64,000 nucleotides of DNA, from the NCBI GenBank assembly GCA_009702325.1, contig WLID01000001.1, positions 124,001 to 188,000 of the forward strand, written 5' to 3'. Under the pieces are notes generated by a model, which did not search any database, had not been told where the DNA came from, and worked only from the letters and a program-made list of their open reading frames with translations. Within the stretch, counting starts at the first letter, position 1. The number at the start of each line of letters is the position of its first letter. This DNA comes from Actinomycetota bacterium. Its GTDB lineage: Bacteria; Actinomycetota; Thermoleophilia; Gaiellales; Gaiellaceae. Shown here piece by piece: positions 17,757 through 25,579 of the stretch. The position numbers and the translations under genes are program-made.

Positions 17757-17810
17757 ATGTGGAGCTTGTCTCTGACCAGCCGTCCGACTGGTGCGGCCGA
17801 GCGTGGCTAG
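17757..17810 (+). CDS. Possible 17-codon leader peptide of the integrase gene
   Basis: A strong GAGGAG ribosome site (about 17741-17746) precedes an ATG at 17757 (and a GTG just before it). The frame has 17 codons and ends with TAG at 17808-17810. That stop overlaps the probable integrase start GTG at 17803 (GTGGCTAG). The integrase start itself has no clear ribosome site, so translation may be delivered by this leader. The product sequence matches nothing known. Confidence 0.35.
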   Translation: MWSLSLTSRPTGAAERG

Positions 17811-18873
17811 TGCCTGGATCGAGCCGTTCTCAACCGGCAGCGAGAAACGCCGTTACCGAGTTCGTTATCGGCTCGGTGGGGCTGAGACGAACCCACAGTA
17901 CGGCGGGAAATTCTCGACCAAGCAAGAAGCGAAGGCGCGCTGCCAATGGATCGAAGGCGAGCTTGCAGCGATGCGTGTTCCTGACCTGAAAAGACTCGTG
18001 ACCGAGCAACCGAAGGCGCCGACGTTCTCTACGGTCGCGAAGGCTTGGCAGGCAAGCCGCGTCGATGTGCGCGACTCAACAAAGGTGCAGCACCAGGTCG
18101 CACTTGGCCGTGTCCTTCCTGATCTCGGCACCCGCCGTATCGACGAGATCACCGTCGCGGACGTCGCCGCTCTCGTAGTCAAGATGACGGGTAAGGGACA
18201 AGCGCGCGAGACGATCCGCAAGTCGGTGACTGCACTGAGCATGGTGCTCGACTTCGCCGGGATCACACCGAATCCGGCTAGGGACAGAATCCAAGTGCGC
18301 CTACCTCGCCAAGAGAAGGAGACCCCTGAACCACCGACCGCCGACCACATCGAAGCCGTCGCATGGTTCATGCCGCACAACTACCGACTCGCACTCTGCG
18401 TGCTCGACCACACCGGCTGCCGCGTCGGTGAGATGGACGCCGCCAAGATCGGCGACCTCGACGAACAGCGCCACGGTTGGCTCATCCGCGCCAGCGTCTC
18501 GAAAACCAAGCGCGCCCGCTGGGCAATCCTCCCCGACACCCTCTGGGACGCTCTCATCGCCACCCTGCCACCGCGCGAAGATCGCGATGCCAACACCTCC
18601 CTCTTCAACGTGACAGACGACCGGCTCCGCATGGCGATAGCCCGTGCTTGCAAAGCCGCCGCTGTCCCGCGCTTCAGTCCTCACGGGTTACGTGACCGCC
18701 GCATCTCGCTCGGACACAAGGCCGGTCTGTCCTGGGCAGAGATCGGCGACAGCGTCGGACAGCAGTCACGAAAGGTGACCGCAGACACCTACGGCTTCGT
18801 CATCGCCGACTACCGCGAAGTCGACTACTCGACCGTCCTCAGAGAGCCACAGACGACAGAGACGCTCAGATGA
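17803..18873 (+). CDS. Tyrosine recombinase (phage-type integrase)
   Basis: A 356-residue site-specific recombinase. After an N-terminal arm-binding-like segment (RRYRVRYRLGG) and a SAM-like core-binding domain (about 75-165), the catalytic domain shows Arg in TGCRVGEM, Lys in VSKTKRARW, the HGLR box (SPHGLRDRR) and the nucleophilic Tyr in TADTYGF. The second conserved His/Trp position reads as Gln-Gln (VGQQSRKV), a deviation also seen in some active members. The GTG at 17803 gives the usual start; GTG at 17791 is possible. It may have integrated at the tRNA-Lys gene upstream, or be a resident remnant with no cargo but its neighbours. Confidence 0.88.
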   Translation: MASAWIEPFSTGSEKRRYRVRYRLGGAETNPQYGGKFSTKQEAKARCQWIEGELAAMRVPDLKRLVTEQPKAPTFSTVAKAWQASRVDVRDSTKVQHQVALGRVLPDLGTRRIDEITVADVAALVVKMTGKGQARETIRKSVTALSMVLDFAGITPNPARDRIQVRLPRQEKETPEPPTADHIEAVAWFMPHNYRLALCVLDHTGCRVGEMDAAKIGDLDEQRHGWLIRASVSKTKRARWAILPDTLWDALIATLPPREDRDANTSLFNVTDDRLRMAIARACKAAAVPRFSPHGLRDRRISLGHKAGLSWAEIGDSVGQQSRKVTADTYGFVIADYREVDYSTVLREPQTTETLR

Positions 18874-19208
18874 TGCTCCCCCCGATGCTCCCCTGCCGGC
18901 AGAAAAAACGCTATTAGCAGGGATGTTTGAGGCCAACACGGCCCATTCATTACGCCGCCGCATAGCTTCTGCTTTGGCGAGCCCAACCGCGAGCAACTCT
19001 TTTCACTTTGCGCGGGATCTTTACAGCCCAGCCAGTGGTGACTCGGCTACAAGAGCGGTCTGCCTCATACCACCTCGGTCGCTGTCGCAACGACGCGACG
19101 CGTGCGCTGCGATAACCCGCAGTTGCTGACCCGAGTTGAGATGCCTCAAACCATGCGGCCTCTGGAATCGACCCAACGTCGTTCAACCAGCATGGAAGGG
19201 AAGTCCAC
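18874..19208. other. Intergenic region after the integrase
   Basis: No gene is supported. The segment begins with two ATGCTCCCC units a few bases apart and a CCCTGC/GCAGGG inverted repeat (about 18889-18922). It also holds the 10-base match to the tRNA-Lys 3' end listed separately. The last 20 bases carry the GGAAGGGAAG ribosome site of the ferritin-like gene. Base composition is slightly more AT-rich than the flanks. Confidence 0.5.
18937..18946 (+). repeat. Possible attachment-site remnant matching tRNA-Lys end
   Basis: CACGGCCCAT here is identical to 14334-14343, the last bases of tRNA-Lys plus one. It lies just outside the integrase gene, where the far att site of an element inserted at the tRNA would be. 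Ten bases is short enough for chance, so this is only a candidate. Confidence 0.25.
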
Positions 19209-19874
19209 ATGTCAGATCTCCTCACGCTCGAAGCACTTGATGTCGACGGTGCGATCCGCGAAACCGCCGACGCCGCAGGCCACTCGCGGGGTGCGTTCCT
19301 CACGAAGGCGGGAACAGGGATTGGTGCGCTCATTGCCGGCGGTGCGCTACTCGGTGCCCTGCCAGAGATCGCCTCGGCCGGTGTATCGAGCGGCGACATC
19401 AAGATCTTGAACTACGCGTTGACGCTCGAGTACCTGGAGGCCTCGTTCTACGCAGAGGCCGTGAAGAAGGGTGCGTTGACGGGCGAGACGAAGGCGTTCG
19501 CGAAGGTTGTTGCGGGCCACGAAGCCGCACACGTCACCGCACTCAAGGGGACGCTGGGCGCGAAGGCCGTGGCACGTCCGAAGTTCGACTTCGCTGATAC
19601 GACCTCAAGTCAGGCGAAGTTCCAGGCGACATCTGAGGTGCTCGAATACACGGGCGTTAGCGCCTACCTTGGGCAGGTCGGCCACATCAAGTCAGGTGCG
19701 GTGCTCGCTGCGGCCGGATCGATTCTTCCGGTTGAGGCGTGGCACGCCGCCTGGATCGCGGACATTCGGCGGCATGGCGGCGCGCCGCATCCAGCCCCGG
19801 TGGCATTCGCTGCCGGTAAGACGATGGCGCAGATTCTCGCCGCGGTGAAGGCAACCGGCTTCATCGTCGTCTAG
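19209..19874 (+). CDS. Ferritin-like domain protein, exported or membrane-anchored
   Basis: A 221-residue protein. Residues 28-55 hold a hydrophobic export segment after SRGAFLTKAG, resembling a Tat signal that keeps only one of the two arginines. The rest is a four-helix bundle of the ferritin-like/desiccation-related family: EYLEASFYAEA, GHEAAHVTAL, EVLEYTGVSAYLGQ and PVEAWHAAW supply the carboxylate and His ligands for a di-iron site. Known relatives are stress-linked, but their reaction is mostly unproven. The ATG follows a clear GGAAGGGAAG ribosome site. The gene stands alone and is closed by a strong hairpin shared with the convergent small gene. Confidence 0.8.
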   Translation: MSDLLTLEALDVDGAIRETADAAGHSRGAFLTKAGTGIGALIAGGALLGALPEIASAGVSSGDIKILNYALTLEYLEASFYAEAVKKGALTGETKAFAKVVAGHEAAHVTALKGTLGAKAVARPKFDFADTTSSQAKFQATSEVLEYTGVSAYLGQVGHIKSGAVLAAAGSILPVEAWHAAWIADIRRHGGAPHPAPVAFAAGKTMAQILAAVKATGFIVV

Positions 19875-19928
19875 CGCTCCGCAGGTTGGGACGACGGCGC
19901 CTACGCGCGCCGTCGTCCCGGCGGAGCG
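19875..19928. terminator. Long bidirectional hairpin
   Basis: CGCTCCGC (19875-19882) pairs with GCGGAGCG (19921-19928), and inside it a 13-base perfect stem at 19888-19900 pairs with 19907-19919 (GGGACGACGGCGC arm, six-base loop). There is no T-run. The hairpin sits between two convergent genes and overlaps the last codons of the minus-strand one. Confidence 0.65.
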
Positions 19929-20116
19929 GGCATCGGGCCGGTTGCAAGGAACAAGGCGAGAACGATCAGCACAGCCCCGATGCCGAACAGCGTCATGCCC
20001 GCCGTGACAGCGTCCGCCAGCCATGAGAGAATCAGTCCTAGGGTGACCAAACCGATCCCCACCGTTCGGCTTGAGCGACGAAGACGGTTGATCGTTCCAA
20101 TGCGTGTTGTTGCCAC
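19901..20116 (-). CDS. Small two-helix membrane protein
   Basis: 71 residues with two hydrophobic helices (about 19-36 and 42-60) and a cationic N terminus and tail. It is not recognised. It is transcribed away from coxB (66 bases between starts) and toward the ferritin-like gene. The C-terminal codons (RRRA) are part of the long hairpin at 19875-19928, so coding and termination functions overlap. The GC-rich codon pattern and hydrophobic layout support a real gene. Confidence 0.6.
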   Translation of the reverse strand: MATTRIGTINRLRRSSRTVGIGLVTLGLILSWLADAVTAGMTLFGIGAVLIVLALFLATGPMPAPPGRRRA

Positions 20117-20182
20117 GGTTCGCCTCCTCGTCGGAACGGTTCTCCCTGCACGCGTCTCAGGTTTCGTTTAGGGTACGCGCCC

Positions 20183-21190
20183 GTGACTCGGGGATCGATT
20201 TTCAAACTGTTCGCGTACGCCGTCGTTGCTGGTGCCATAACGACCGCCGTAGCCGTTTTCATTCCGTGGCTGCCGACTGCTGCAACACGTCAGGCAGACC
20301 GCATGTGGTTCTCCATCTGGTTCGCGGAGATCATCGCGATCGTCGTGTTCGCAGTTGTTGCTGCCGCGCTTATCTACTGCGTCGTCGAATTCCGCGTAAA
20401 GCCGGGTGACACGAGCGATGGGCCTCCTACACACGGCCACACGATGCTCGAGATCATCTGGACGGCAATCCCGACGGTCATCGTTATCGCGATCACCATC
20501 GTGGCCGCCATCGTCATTCACGACAACGGCAAGGCTGGCACGAATCCGCTGGTGATCAAGGTGGTCACGCAGCAGTTCACCTACCAATTTGAGTATCCGA
20601 ACGGGAAGACGTTCAACATCCTTCGGCTTCCGAAGGACCGCAACGTCAAGCTGGACTTGTCCTCGAAGGACGTCATCCACTCGTTCTGGGTGCCTGCCTT
20701 CGGTCAGAAGACCGATGCAGTCCCGGGCATCACGACGTCAATCGTGATCACGCCGACGCGCACGGGGTACTACCCGATCATCTGTACCCAGCTTTGCGGC
20801 CTCGGTCATGCGCTCATGCGCAGCGAAGCAATCGTTTTGGAGTCAACCGAATACGACAGCTGGTACGCATCAGCCGGTGAAGCACCAGCTGCCGCTGCGG
20901 GTGGCACTGACGGTAAGTCCGTCTACACCGCCGCCGGCTGTGGCGCCTGCCATGTCTTCACCGCTGGCGGCTCCGCAGGCACGATTGGCTCGTCGCTCGA
21001 CAATCTCAGCGTCGACGCTGCGAAGGCAGGCGAAGAGCTCAACGACTTCATCCGTTCTTCCATCACCGATCCGGACACGTTCCTCGCGCCCGGCTACGCC
21101 AAGGGTGTTATGCCCTCGACGTACAAGTCCAGCATCTCGGGCGCTCAGCTCGACTCACTCGTCCAGTATCTCGCGGAGAACACGAAATGA
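20183..21190 (+). CDS. coxB: Cytochrome c oxidase subunit II fused to cytochrome c
   Basis: A 335-residue subunit II. Two membrane helices lie at about 10-30 and 45-72 and a third hydrophobic stretch near 95-115. The periplasmic CuA domain carries VIHSFWVPAFGQ and CTQLCGLGHALM, giving the Cys, His and Met ligands of the binuclear copper site. The C-terminal 80 residues are a cytochrome c domain with haem motif CGACH and a distal Met (KGVMPS). Electrons would pass from this haem to CuA and then to subunit I. The GTG at 20183 begins the first helix correctly. The stop overlaps coxA (ATGA at 21187). Confidence 0.95.
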   Translation: MTRGSIFKLFAYAVVAGAITTAVAVFIPWLPTAATRQADRMWFSIWFAEIIAIVVFAVVAAALIYCVVEFRVKPGDTSDGPPTHGHTMLEIIWTAIPTVIVIAITIVAAIVIHDNGKAGTNPLVIKVVTQQFTYQFEYPNGKTFNILRLPKDRNVKLDLSSKDVIHSFWVPAFGQKTDAVPGITTSIVITPTRTGYYPIICTQLCGLGHALMRSEAIVLESTEYDSWYASAGEAPAAAAGGTDGKSVYTAAGCGACHVFTAGGSAGTIGSSLDNLSVDAAKAGEELNDFIRSSITDPDTFLAPGYAKGVMPSTYKSSISGAQLDSLVQYLAENTK

Positions 21191-23112
21191 CCTCAGTCAC
21201 ACATGATCATCACCACGCTCCGGCGTCTCCTTCCGGCCTCCGGAAGCTGACCGCTCCCGGCTGGTATCGCGTTCTCTGGACCACGCCGCTTGTCGGTTTC
21301 ATCGGTCTCGGCATCGTCGGCCTGATCCGTTGGGCTGCCGATTGGGACCCGATCTGGAAGTCCGGGCCGCTCGCAACCGTCGGAACGGTGTCGTTCCCGA
21401 TGGGTCTGCTGATCGGTCTCGGCGGCTTCGATTTCTGGACGTACTACGCATCCGGCAAGAGGACGCGGCCTGATAGCCACGACGGCCATGGTGCGACGAG
21501 TTGGCGGGACTACTTCCGCATCAATACCGACCACAAGGTGATCGGCATCCAGTACACGGTCACGACGATGCTGTTCTTCGTGATCTCGGGCTTCATGGCG
21601 CTGCTGTTCCGCGCCGAGCTCGCGCAGTCGGGTGACCAGTACTTCAACCCGCAGACGTTCAACGTTCTCGTCACCGAGCACGCGATCCTGATGATCCTGC
21701 TCGTGATCATTCCGGCCTTTGCTGGCCTCGGAAACATCGTCATCCCGCTGATGATTGGCGCGGCCGACATGGCGTTCCCGAAGCTCAACGCGTTGTCGTA
21801 CTGGCTCCTGCCGATCGCCGGTGTCACGTTCATCGCGGGCATGTTCGCCCCGGGTGGCGGTCCTTCCGCTGGTTGGACGTGTTACGCGCCGCTCTGTGCG
21901 CATCAGCCGATGGGGAACATCTTCTTCAACATGGCTGTCCAGTGGGGTGGAGCGAGCTCGATCATGACCGCCCTCAACTTCCTGGTCACGATCATCACCA
22001 TGCGCGCACCGGGCATGACGTTCTGGCGGATGCCGCTCCTCGTGTGGGCGAACTTCTCCACATCGCTCCTCGTCGTGCTCGCAACGCCGTTCATCGCTGG
22101 CTCGCAGTTCTTCGTGCTCTTCGATCGCGTGATGCACACGAACTTCTTCGAGGCGGCCGGCGGTGGTTACGTGCTCGGGTACCAGCACATCTTCTGGTTC
22201 TACTCGCACCCAGCCGTCTACATCATGCTGTTGCCTGGATTCGGGATCATCTCCGAGGTGATCGCCGTCATGAGCCGCAAGCCGATCTTCGGGTACCGGC
22301 TGATGGCCCTGTCTCTGCTCGCCATCCTCGTGCTCGGGTTCTCGGTTTGGGCACACCACATGTACGTCGCCGGCATGGCCGGATGGTTGCGTGTGCCAAT
22401 GATGGCCAGCACCTTGCTCATCGCGGTGCCGACGGGCATCAAGATCTTCTCGTGGATCGCCACGATGTGGAACGGCAAGATCAACTTCAACACCCCGATG
22501 CTCTGGGCAACCGGATTCATCGCGACGTTCGTCATCGGCGGACTCTCGGGTGTGTGGCTGGGGGCCGTCTCGATCGACATCCCGGTCAGCTCGACGTACT
22601 TCATCGTCGCCCACATTCACTACGTGCTCTTCGGTGGCTCCGTCTTCACGATCTTTACGGGCATCTACTACTGGTACCCGAAGGTCACCGGACGGATGTA
22701 CAACGAGAAGCTCGGCAAGCTTCACTTCTGGATGACGTTCATCGGGTTCAACGCAACGTTCTTCCCGATGCACTACCTCGGCACGCAGGGCATGCCCCGC
22801 CGCGTTGCCGACTACGCGCCGCGCTTCCAGGAGTTGAACGCGTTCGCTTCGATCGCGTCGTATCTGCTCGGAGCCTCGACCGCACTGTTCCTCTTCAACA
22901 TGATCTGGTCATGGACGAAGGGTGAAGTTGTCGGCTCGAACCCGTGGCGTGCGATGACGCTCGAGTGGCAGGTCAGCTCGCCGCCACCGACCTTCAACTT
23001 CGACGAGGTGCCCCAGATCGTGGGCGGCCCGTACGAGTTCGGCGTCCCCGGCGCCCGGCATGCGATCCTCGGCTCGGCGCAGGCAGAGCCGGTAGCTACC
23101 GGCGGCCACTAG
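21187..23112 (+). CDS. coxA: Cytochrome c oxidase subunit I, YSHP (A2) type
   Basis: A 641-residue haem-copper oxidase core. Haem ligands His165 (VTEHAILM) and the VAHIHYV pair (His476, His478), CuB ligands His341, His390 and His391, and the crosslinked Tyr345 are all present. Helix VI reads WFYSHPAVY: the D-channel glutamate of A1 oxidases (HPEVY) is replaced by Ala and the Tyr-Ser pair of A2 oxidases precedes the His. The K-channel Lys419 (TGIKIFSW) and the D-channel entrance Asp194 (GAADMAFP) are kept. An extra N-terminal helix with a His-rich start and a long C-terminal tail extend the usual 540 residues. It reduces oxygen to water and pumps protons. Confidence 0.96.
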   Translation: MTSVTHDHHHAPASPSGLRKLTAPGWYRVLWTTPLVGFIGLGIVGLIRWAADWDPIWKSGPLATVGTVSFPMGLLIGLGGFDFWTYYASGKRTRPDSHDGHGATSWRDYFRINTDHKVIGIQYTVTTMLFFVISGFMALLFRAELAQSGDQYFNPQTFNVLVTEHAILMILLVIIPAFAGLGNIVIPLMIGAADMAFPKLNALSYWLLPIAGVTFIAGMFAPGGGPSAGWTCYAPLCAHQPMGNIFFNMAVQWGGASSIMTALNFLVTIITMRAPGMTFWRMPLLVWANFSTSLLVVLATPFIAGSQFFVLFDRVMHTNFFEAAGGGYVLGYQHIFWFYSHPAVYIMLLPGFGIISEVIAVMSRKPIFGYRLMALSLLAILVLGFSVWAHHMYVAGMAGWLRVPMMASTLLIAVPTGIKIFSWIATMWNGKINFNTPMLWATGFIATFVIGGLSGVWLGAVSIDIPVSSTYFIVAHIHYVLFGGSVFTIFTGIYYWYPKVTGRMYNEKLGKLHFWMTFIGFNATFFPMHYLGTQGMPRRVADYAPRFQELNAFASIASYLLGASTALFLFNMIWSWTKGEVVGSNPWRAMTLEWQVSSPPPTFNFDEVPQIVGGPYEFGVPGARHAILGSAQAEPVATGGH

Positions 23113-23116
23113 TGCC

Positions 23117-23926
23117 GTGCCTCACATCCTCGTGATCGCGAACGAGACAGCTGCTTCCCCGGCTCTCTTTGACGCGCTGCGCTCGCGCAGCGAAGAAGAT
23201 GGTCTGACCGTGACGGTTATCGCCCCGGTGAATGAGCCGCGCCACGGATATGTCGTCTACGAAGACACACGGCGCGCCTCGGCAGGTCGTCGGGTTGAGC
23301 GTCTACGCAATCGTCTGGTTGACGTCGGCATTCCGACCCAGGCGTTCGCTGTTGAGACGGGCCCGGTGCAGGCTGTGAAGGACGCACTCGTCCAGCTGAC
23401 GCCCGCCCCGAGCGAAGTCATCATCTCGACCAACGCTCCCGAGCGCTCGAGCTGGCTTCGTCGTAACGCCGTCGCTGACATCGAGAAGGCTGCCAACGGC
23501 CTTGCGGTCAAGCACCTGATTGCCGAGGACGACAAGACGCCGACCACCGAGAAGAACGTTCTTGTGGTCGCCAACGAGACGGTCGTCTCGCGCGACCTTC
23601 TCCAGGCGATCCGCGCTCGGCACGCTGCCGGCGAGGCGAGCTTCTTGATCATTGCGCCGCAGAGCGACGCGGAGCACCATCCTGAGGCCGAGCGCCGACT
23701 TCGTCGCGCCGTCTCCGTCCTTCGCACCGATGGGATCGACGCACACGGGCAGGTCGTGCATCCCGATCCATACACCGCGATCCTCGAAGCAGCCGATGAC
23801 GAGGTCATCGACGAGATCATGATTTCTACGTTCCCTGGCCAGCGCTCCGGCTGGCTCCGCCGTGATTTGGTGGAGCGAGTTCGCAAAGAGACTGGCCTTC
23901 CCGTCGACCATGTGGTGTCCGAATGA
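23117..23926 (+). CDS. Tandem universal-stress-like protein within the cox operon
   Basis: A 269-residue soluble protein made of two similar halves. Each begins with a beta strand and turn of the form LVIANET/LVVANET, contains IAP about 30 residues later, and ends with a conserved IST...RS.WLRR segment (near 103-115 and 240-250) followed by a helix and a VKHL/VDHV strand. This is an alpha/beta Rossmann-like layout similar to universal stress proteins, but the usual ATP-loop GxxGSS is not visible. It sits between coxA (4 bases) and coxC (overlapping ATGA), so it must be co-expressed with the oxidase. Its role is unknown; a regulatory or assembly function is only inferred. Confidence 0.75.
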   Translation: MPHILVIANETAASPALFDALRSRSEEDGLTVTVIAPVNEPRHGYVVYEDTRRASAGRRVERLRNRLVDVGIPTQAFAVETGPVQAVKDALVQLTPAPSEVIISTNAPERSSWLRRNAVADIEKAANGLAVKHLIAEDDKTPTTEKNVLVVANETVVSRDLLQAIRARHAAGEASFLIIAPQSDAEHHPEAERRLRRAVSVLRTDGIDAHGQVVHPDPYTAILEAADDEVIDEIMISTFPGQRSGWLRRDLVERVRKETGLPVDHVVSE

Positions 23927-24540
23927 GCGCAGCAGCAGAAGCACACGAACATCACGGCCCTCCGCCGATCCATTACAGCTCGCGGATCAACCCGGCCGTT
24001 CTTGGAATTTTCCTGTTCATCGGGTCGGAGATCATGCTCTTCGGCTCGTTCTTCACGGCCTATTTCTTCGACCGTATCGTTGCGAATCCGGCTCAGTGGC
24101 CACCGCTGAACGAGGCGGGTGTGCCGTTTGAGCGGCCATGGTTCCTCGCGCTCATCAATACGTTGATCCTGGTTACGTCGAGCTTCACGATCCATTGGGC
24201 GACCGTCTCCTGTAAGAAGGGGAACCGCGCCGGGCTGCAGGCTGGGATGGTGCTCACGTTCCTTCTTGGTCTGACGTTCCTGCTCACCCAGGTCATCGAG
24301 TACCACCGGATCGGGTTCAACACGAACGACACGGCCTTTGCTGCGACGTTCTTCGGCCTCACCGGTCTTCACGGATGCCACGTGTTCATCGGCCTCCTGA
24401 TCCTGCTCGTCATCACGATCCGTGCCTTCCGCGGACACTTCTCGCCATCGGCTCATCACGGGCTCGAGGTGGGCGGTATCTACTGGCACTTCGTCGACGT
24501 CATGTGGATCGTCGTCTACGTCACCGTCTACGTGCTCTAG
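23923..24540 (+). CDS. coxC: Cytochrome c oxidase subunit III
   Basis: A 205-residue, five-helix subunit III. Features are the conserved Glu in FIGSEIMLFGSFF, LTGLHGCHVFIGL, and the C-terminal EVGGIYWHFVDVMWIVVY helix that marks the family. It lacks the first two helices of mitochondrial subunit III, as is common in actinobacteria. A His-rich N terminus (HEHHGPPP) precedes the first helix. It is coupled by a 4-base overlap to the upstream USP-like gene. Confidence 0.95.
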   Translation: MSAAAEAHEHHGPPPIHYSSRINPAVLGIFLFIGSEIMLFGSFFTAYFFDRIVANPAQWPPLNEAGVPFERPWFLALINTLILVTSSFTIHWATVSCKKGNRAGLQAGMVLTFLLGLTFLLTQVIEYHRIGFNTNDTAFAATFFGLTGLHGCHVFIGLLILLVITIRAFRGHFSPSAHHGLEVGGIYWHFVDVMWIVVYVTVYVL

Positions 24541-24552
24541 GGGCTGCGAACC

Positions 24553-24933
24553 GTGCGCAAAGCTTTCATCATCGTTCTCGCTGCAACCGGTCTTCTGACC
24601 GCAGGATGCGGCGCCGTCGGCATGGTCAAGTCGGGCGATGCCGCCCGTGGCAAGACGCTCTACGCCGAGAAGTGCGGCAGCTGTCACGTGCTGAAGGACG
24701 CGGGCGCAACCGGCACGATCGGTCCGAACCTCGACGACTCTTTTGGCCCCGCCTACTGCCACGGCTTCAAAGAGCAGACCGTGCGCGATGTCGTCCGCGG
24801 CCAGATCGCTTACCCGGAGATGCCGATGCCGGCTGACATTCTCCGCGGCAGCGATGCAGATGACGTCTCGGTGTATGTCGCATCAGTTGCAGGCAGCAAC
24901 TACGACTGTGCGACCTACGCTGGCGCTAGCTGA
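24553..24933 (+). CDS. Cytochrome c lipoprotein
   Basis: 126 residues. The N terminus is a lipoprotein signal (cationic start, AATGLLTAGC lipobox, lipidated Cys19). The mature part is a class I cytochrome c with CGSCH near residue 41 and a Met in YPEMPMP as likely sixth ligand. It is the last gene of the cox operon, 12 bases after coxC, and probably carries electrons to the oxidase from a bc-type complex not present in this window. GTG start. Confidence 0.9.
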   Translation: MRKAFIIVLAATGLLTAGCGAVGMVKSGDAARGKTLYAEKCGSCHVLKDAGATGTIGPNLDDSFGPAYCHGFKEQTVRDVVRGQIAYPEMPMPADILRGSDADDVSVYVASVAGSNYDCATYAGAS

Positions 24934-24959
24934 GTCTGGGTCACAGCACGCAGGTTTTG

Positions 24960-24989
24960 GAACGGCGCCTACGGGCGCCGTTCTCTTTT
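24960..24989 (+). terminator. Rho-independent terminator of the cox operon
   Basis: A ten-base perfect stem GAACGGCGCC/GGCGCCGTTC with the tetraloop TACG, followed by TCTTTT. It stands 27 bases after the cytochrome c stop. Confidence 0.92.
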
Positions 24990-25130
24990 CCGGGCACCAG
25001 TCGACGACCCGTTGCCCGTCTCGTACGCGTGTGGGCGTTTCCTGCAGAGCGTGACGTCACCCTGGGGCGCGACGCCTAATCGGGAGCTGGCGTCGGCGAG
25101 CGCACGAAAGGTGCGCACAGTGCATTACGC

Positions 25131-25150
25131 CACGCGACGCGACGCGACGC
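25131..25150. repeat. Four tandem ACGCG units
   Basis: The five-base unit ACGCG is repeated four times without error in the 274-base gap between the cox terminator and the convergent minus-strand operon. Beside it (25168-25192) an eight-base stem CGCCCGCG/CGCGGGCG with a nine-base loop may end the minus-strand operon; no T-run follows. Confidence 0.6.
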
Positions 25151-25207
25151 GAAGGTGACGGGACAGAGCGCCCGCGGCCAAGCCACGCGGGCGGGATAGC
25201 GCCACCG

Positions 25208-25576
25208 TCAGCGCGAGGGAGCGGCGTCCGCAGCGACGCTCGTCGCAGCGTCGGGAGCGGTCTCAGCCTTGACCGAGTGTCCCTCACCGAGGGGCTCTAC
25301 AGGAGCGAGGGGGCTTGACGCCGCGAGCAATCCAGATTCGACGGACGGCATGTCGGTGGGGGCCAGGACGTCAGGCGTGAAGAGCACGTTTGTGTCATCG
25401 TCGCTCTTCGGTGCGGGCCGGGAGAACCACCAGCCAGCTGCGCCTGTGAGGAGAAGGAACACAGCGAGCCCCAACCAGCGGGCGATCTTCGCTCCAACGA
25501 CGATCAGCACGAAGTAGCCGATCAGTCCGACAAGGAACCTGAAGGCGCTCTCCTCGTTTCGCACAGGGTTTCGCAT
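25208..25576 (-). CDS. Small membrane protein, unknown function
   Basis: 122 residues. One hydrophobic segment at about 12-30 and a second at about 34-50 (ending GWWFSRP) are followed by an acidic, Pro/Ala-rich tail of some 70 residues that looks disordered. It is not recognised. It follows the TPR gene by only 3 bases on the minus strand, so it is the last gene of the tat operon. The position next to an anchored TPR protein suggests a membrane partner, which is inference only. Confidence 0.65.
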   Translation of the reverse strand: MRNPVRNEESAFRFLVGLIGYFVLIVVGAKIARWLGLAVFLLLTGAAGWWFSRPAPKSDDDTNVLFTPDVLAPTDMPSVESGLLAASSPLAPVEPLGEGHSVKAETAPDAATSVAADAAPSR

Positions 25577-25579
25577 CGG

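Noticed and set aside
21193-22773. 526-codon minus-strand frame opposite coxA
   Set aside because: It mirrors the GC-rich third positions of coxA, gives a low-complexity charged protein (Asp, Glu, Arg, His) with no family pattern, and coxA is certain.
23257-24762. 501-codon minus-strand frame across the USP-like and coxC genes
   Set aside because: Shadow of two well-supported genes on the other strand; composition is biased and no motif is seen.
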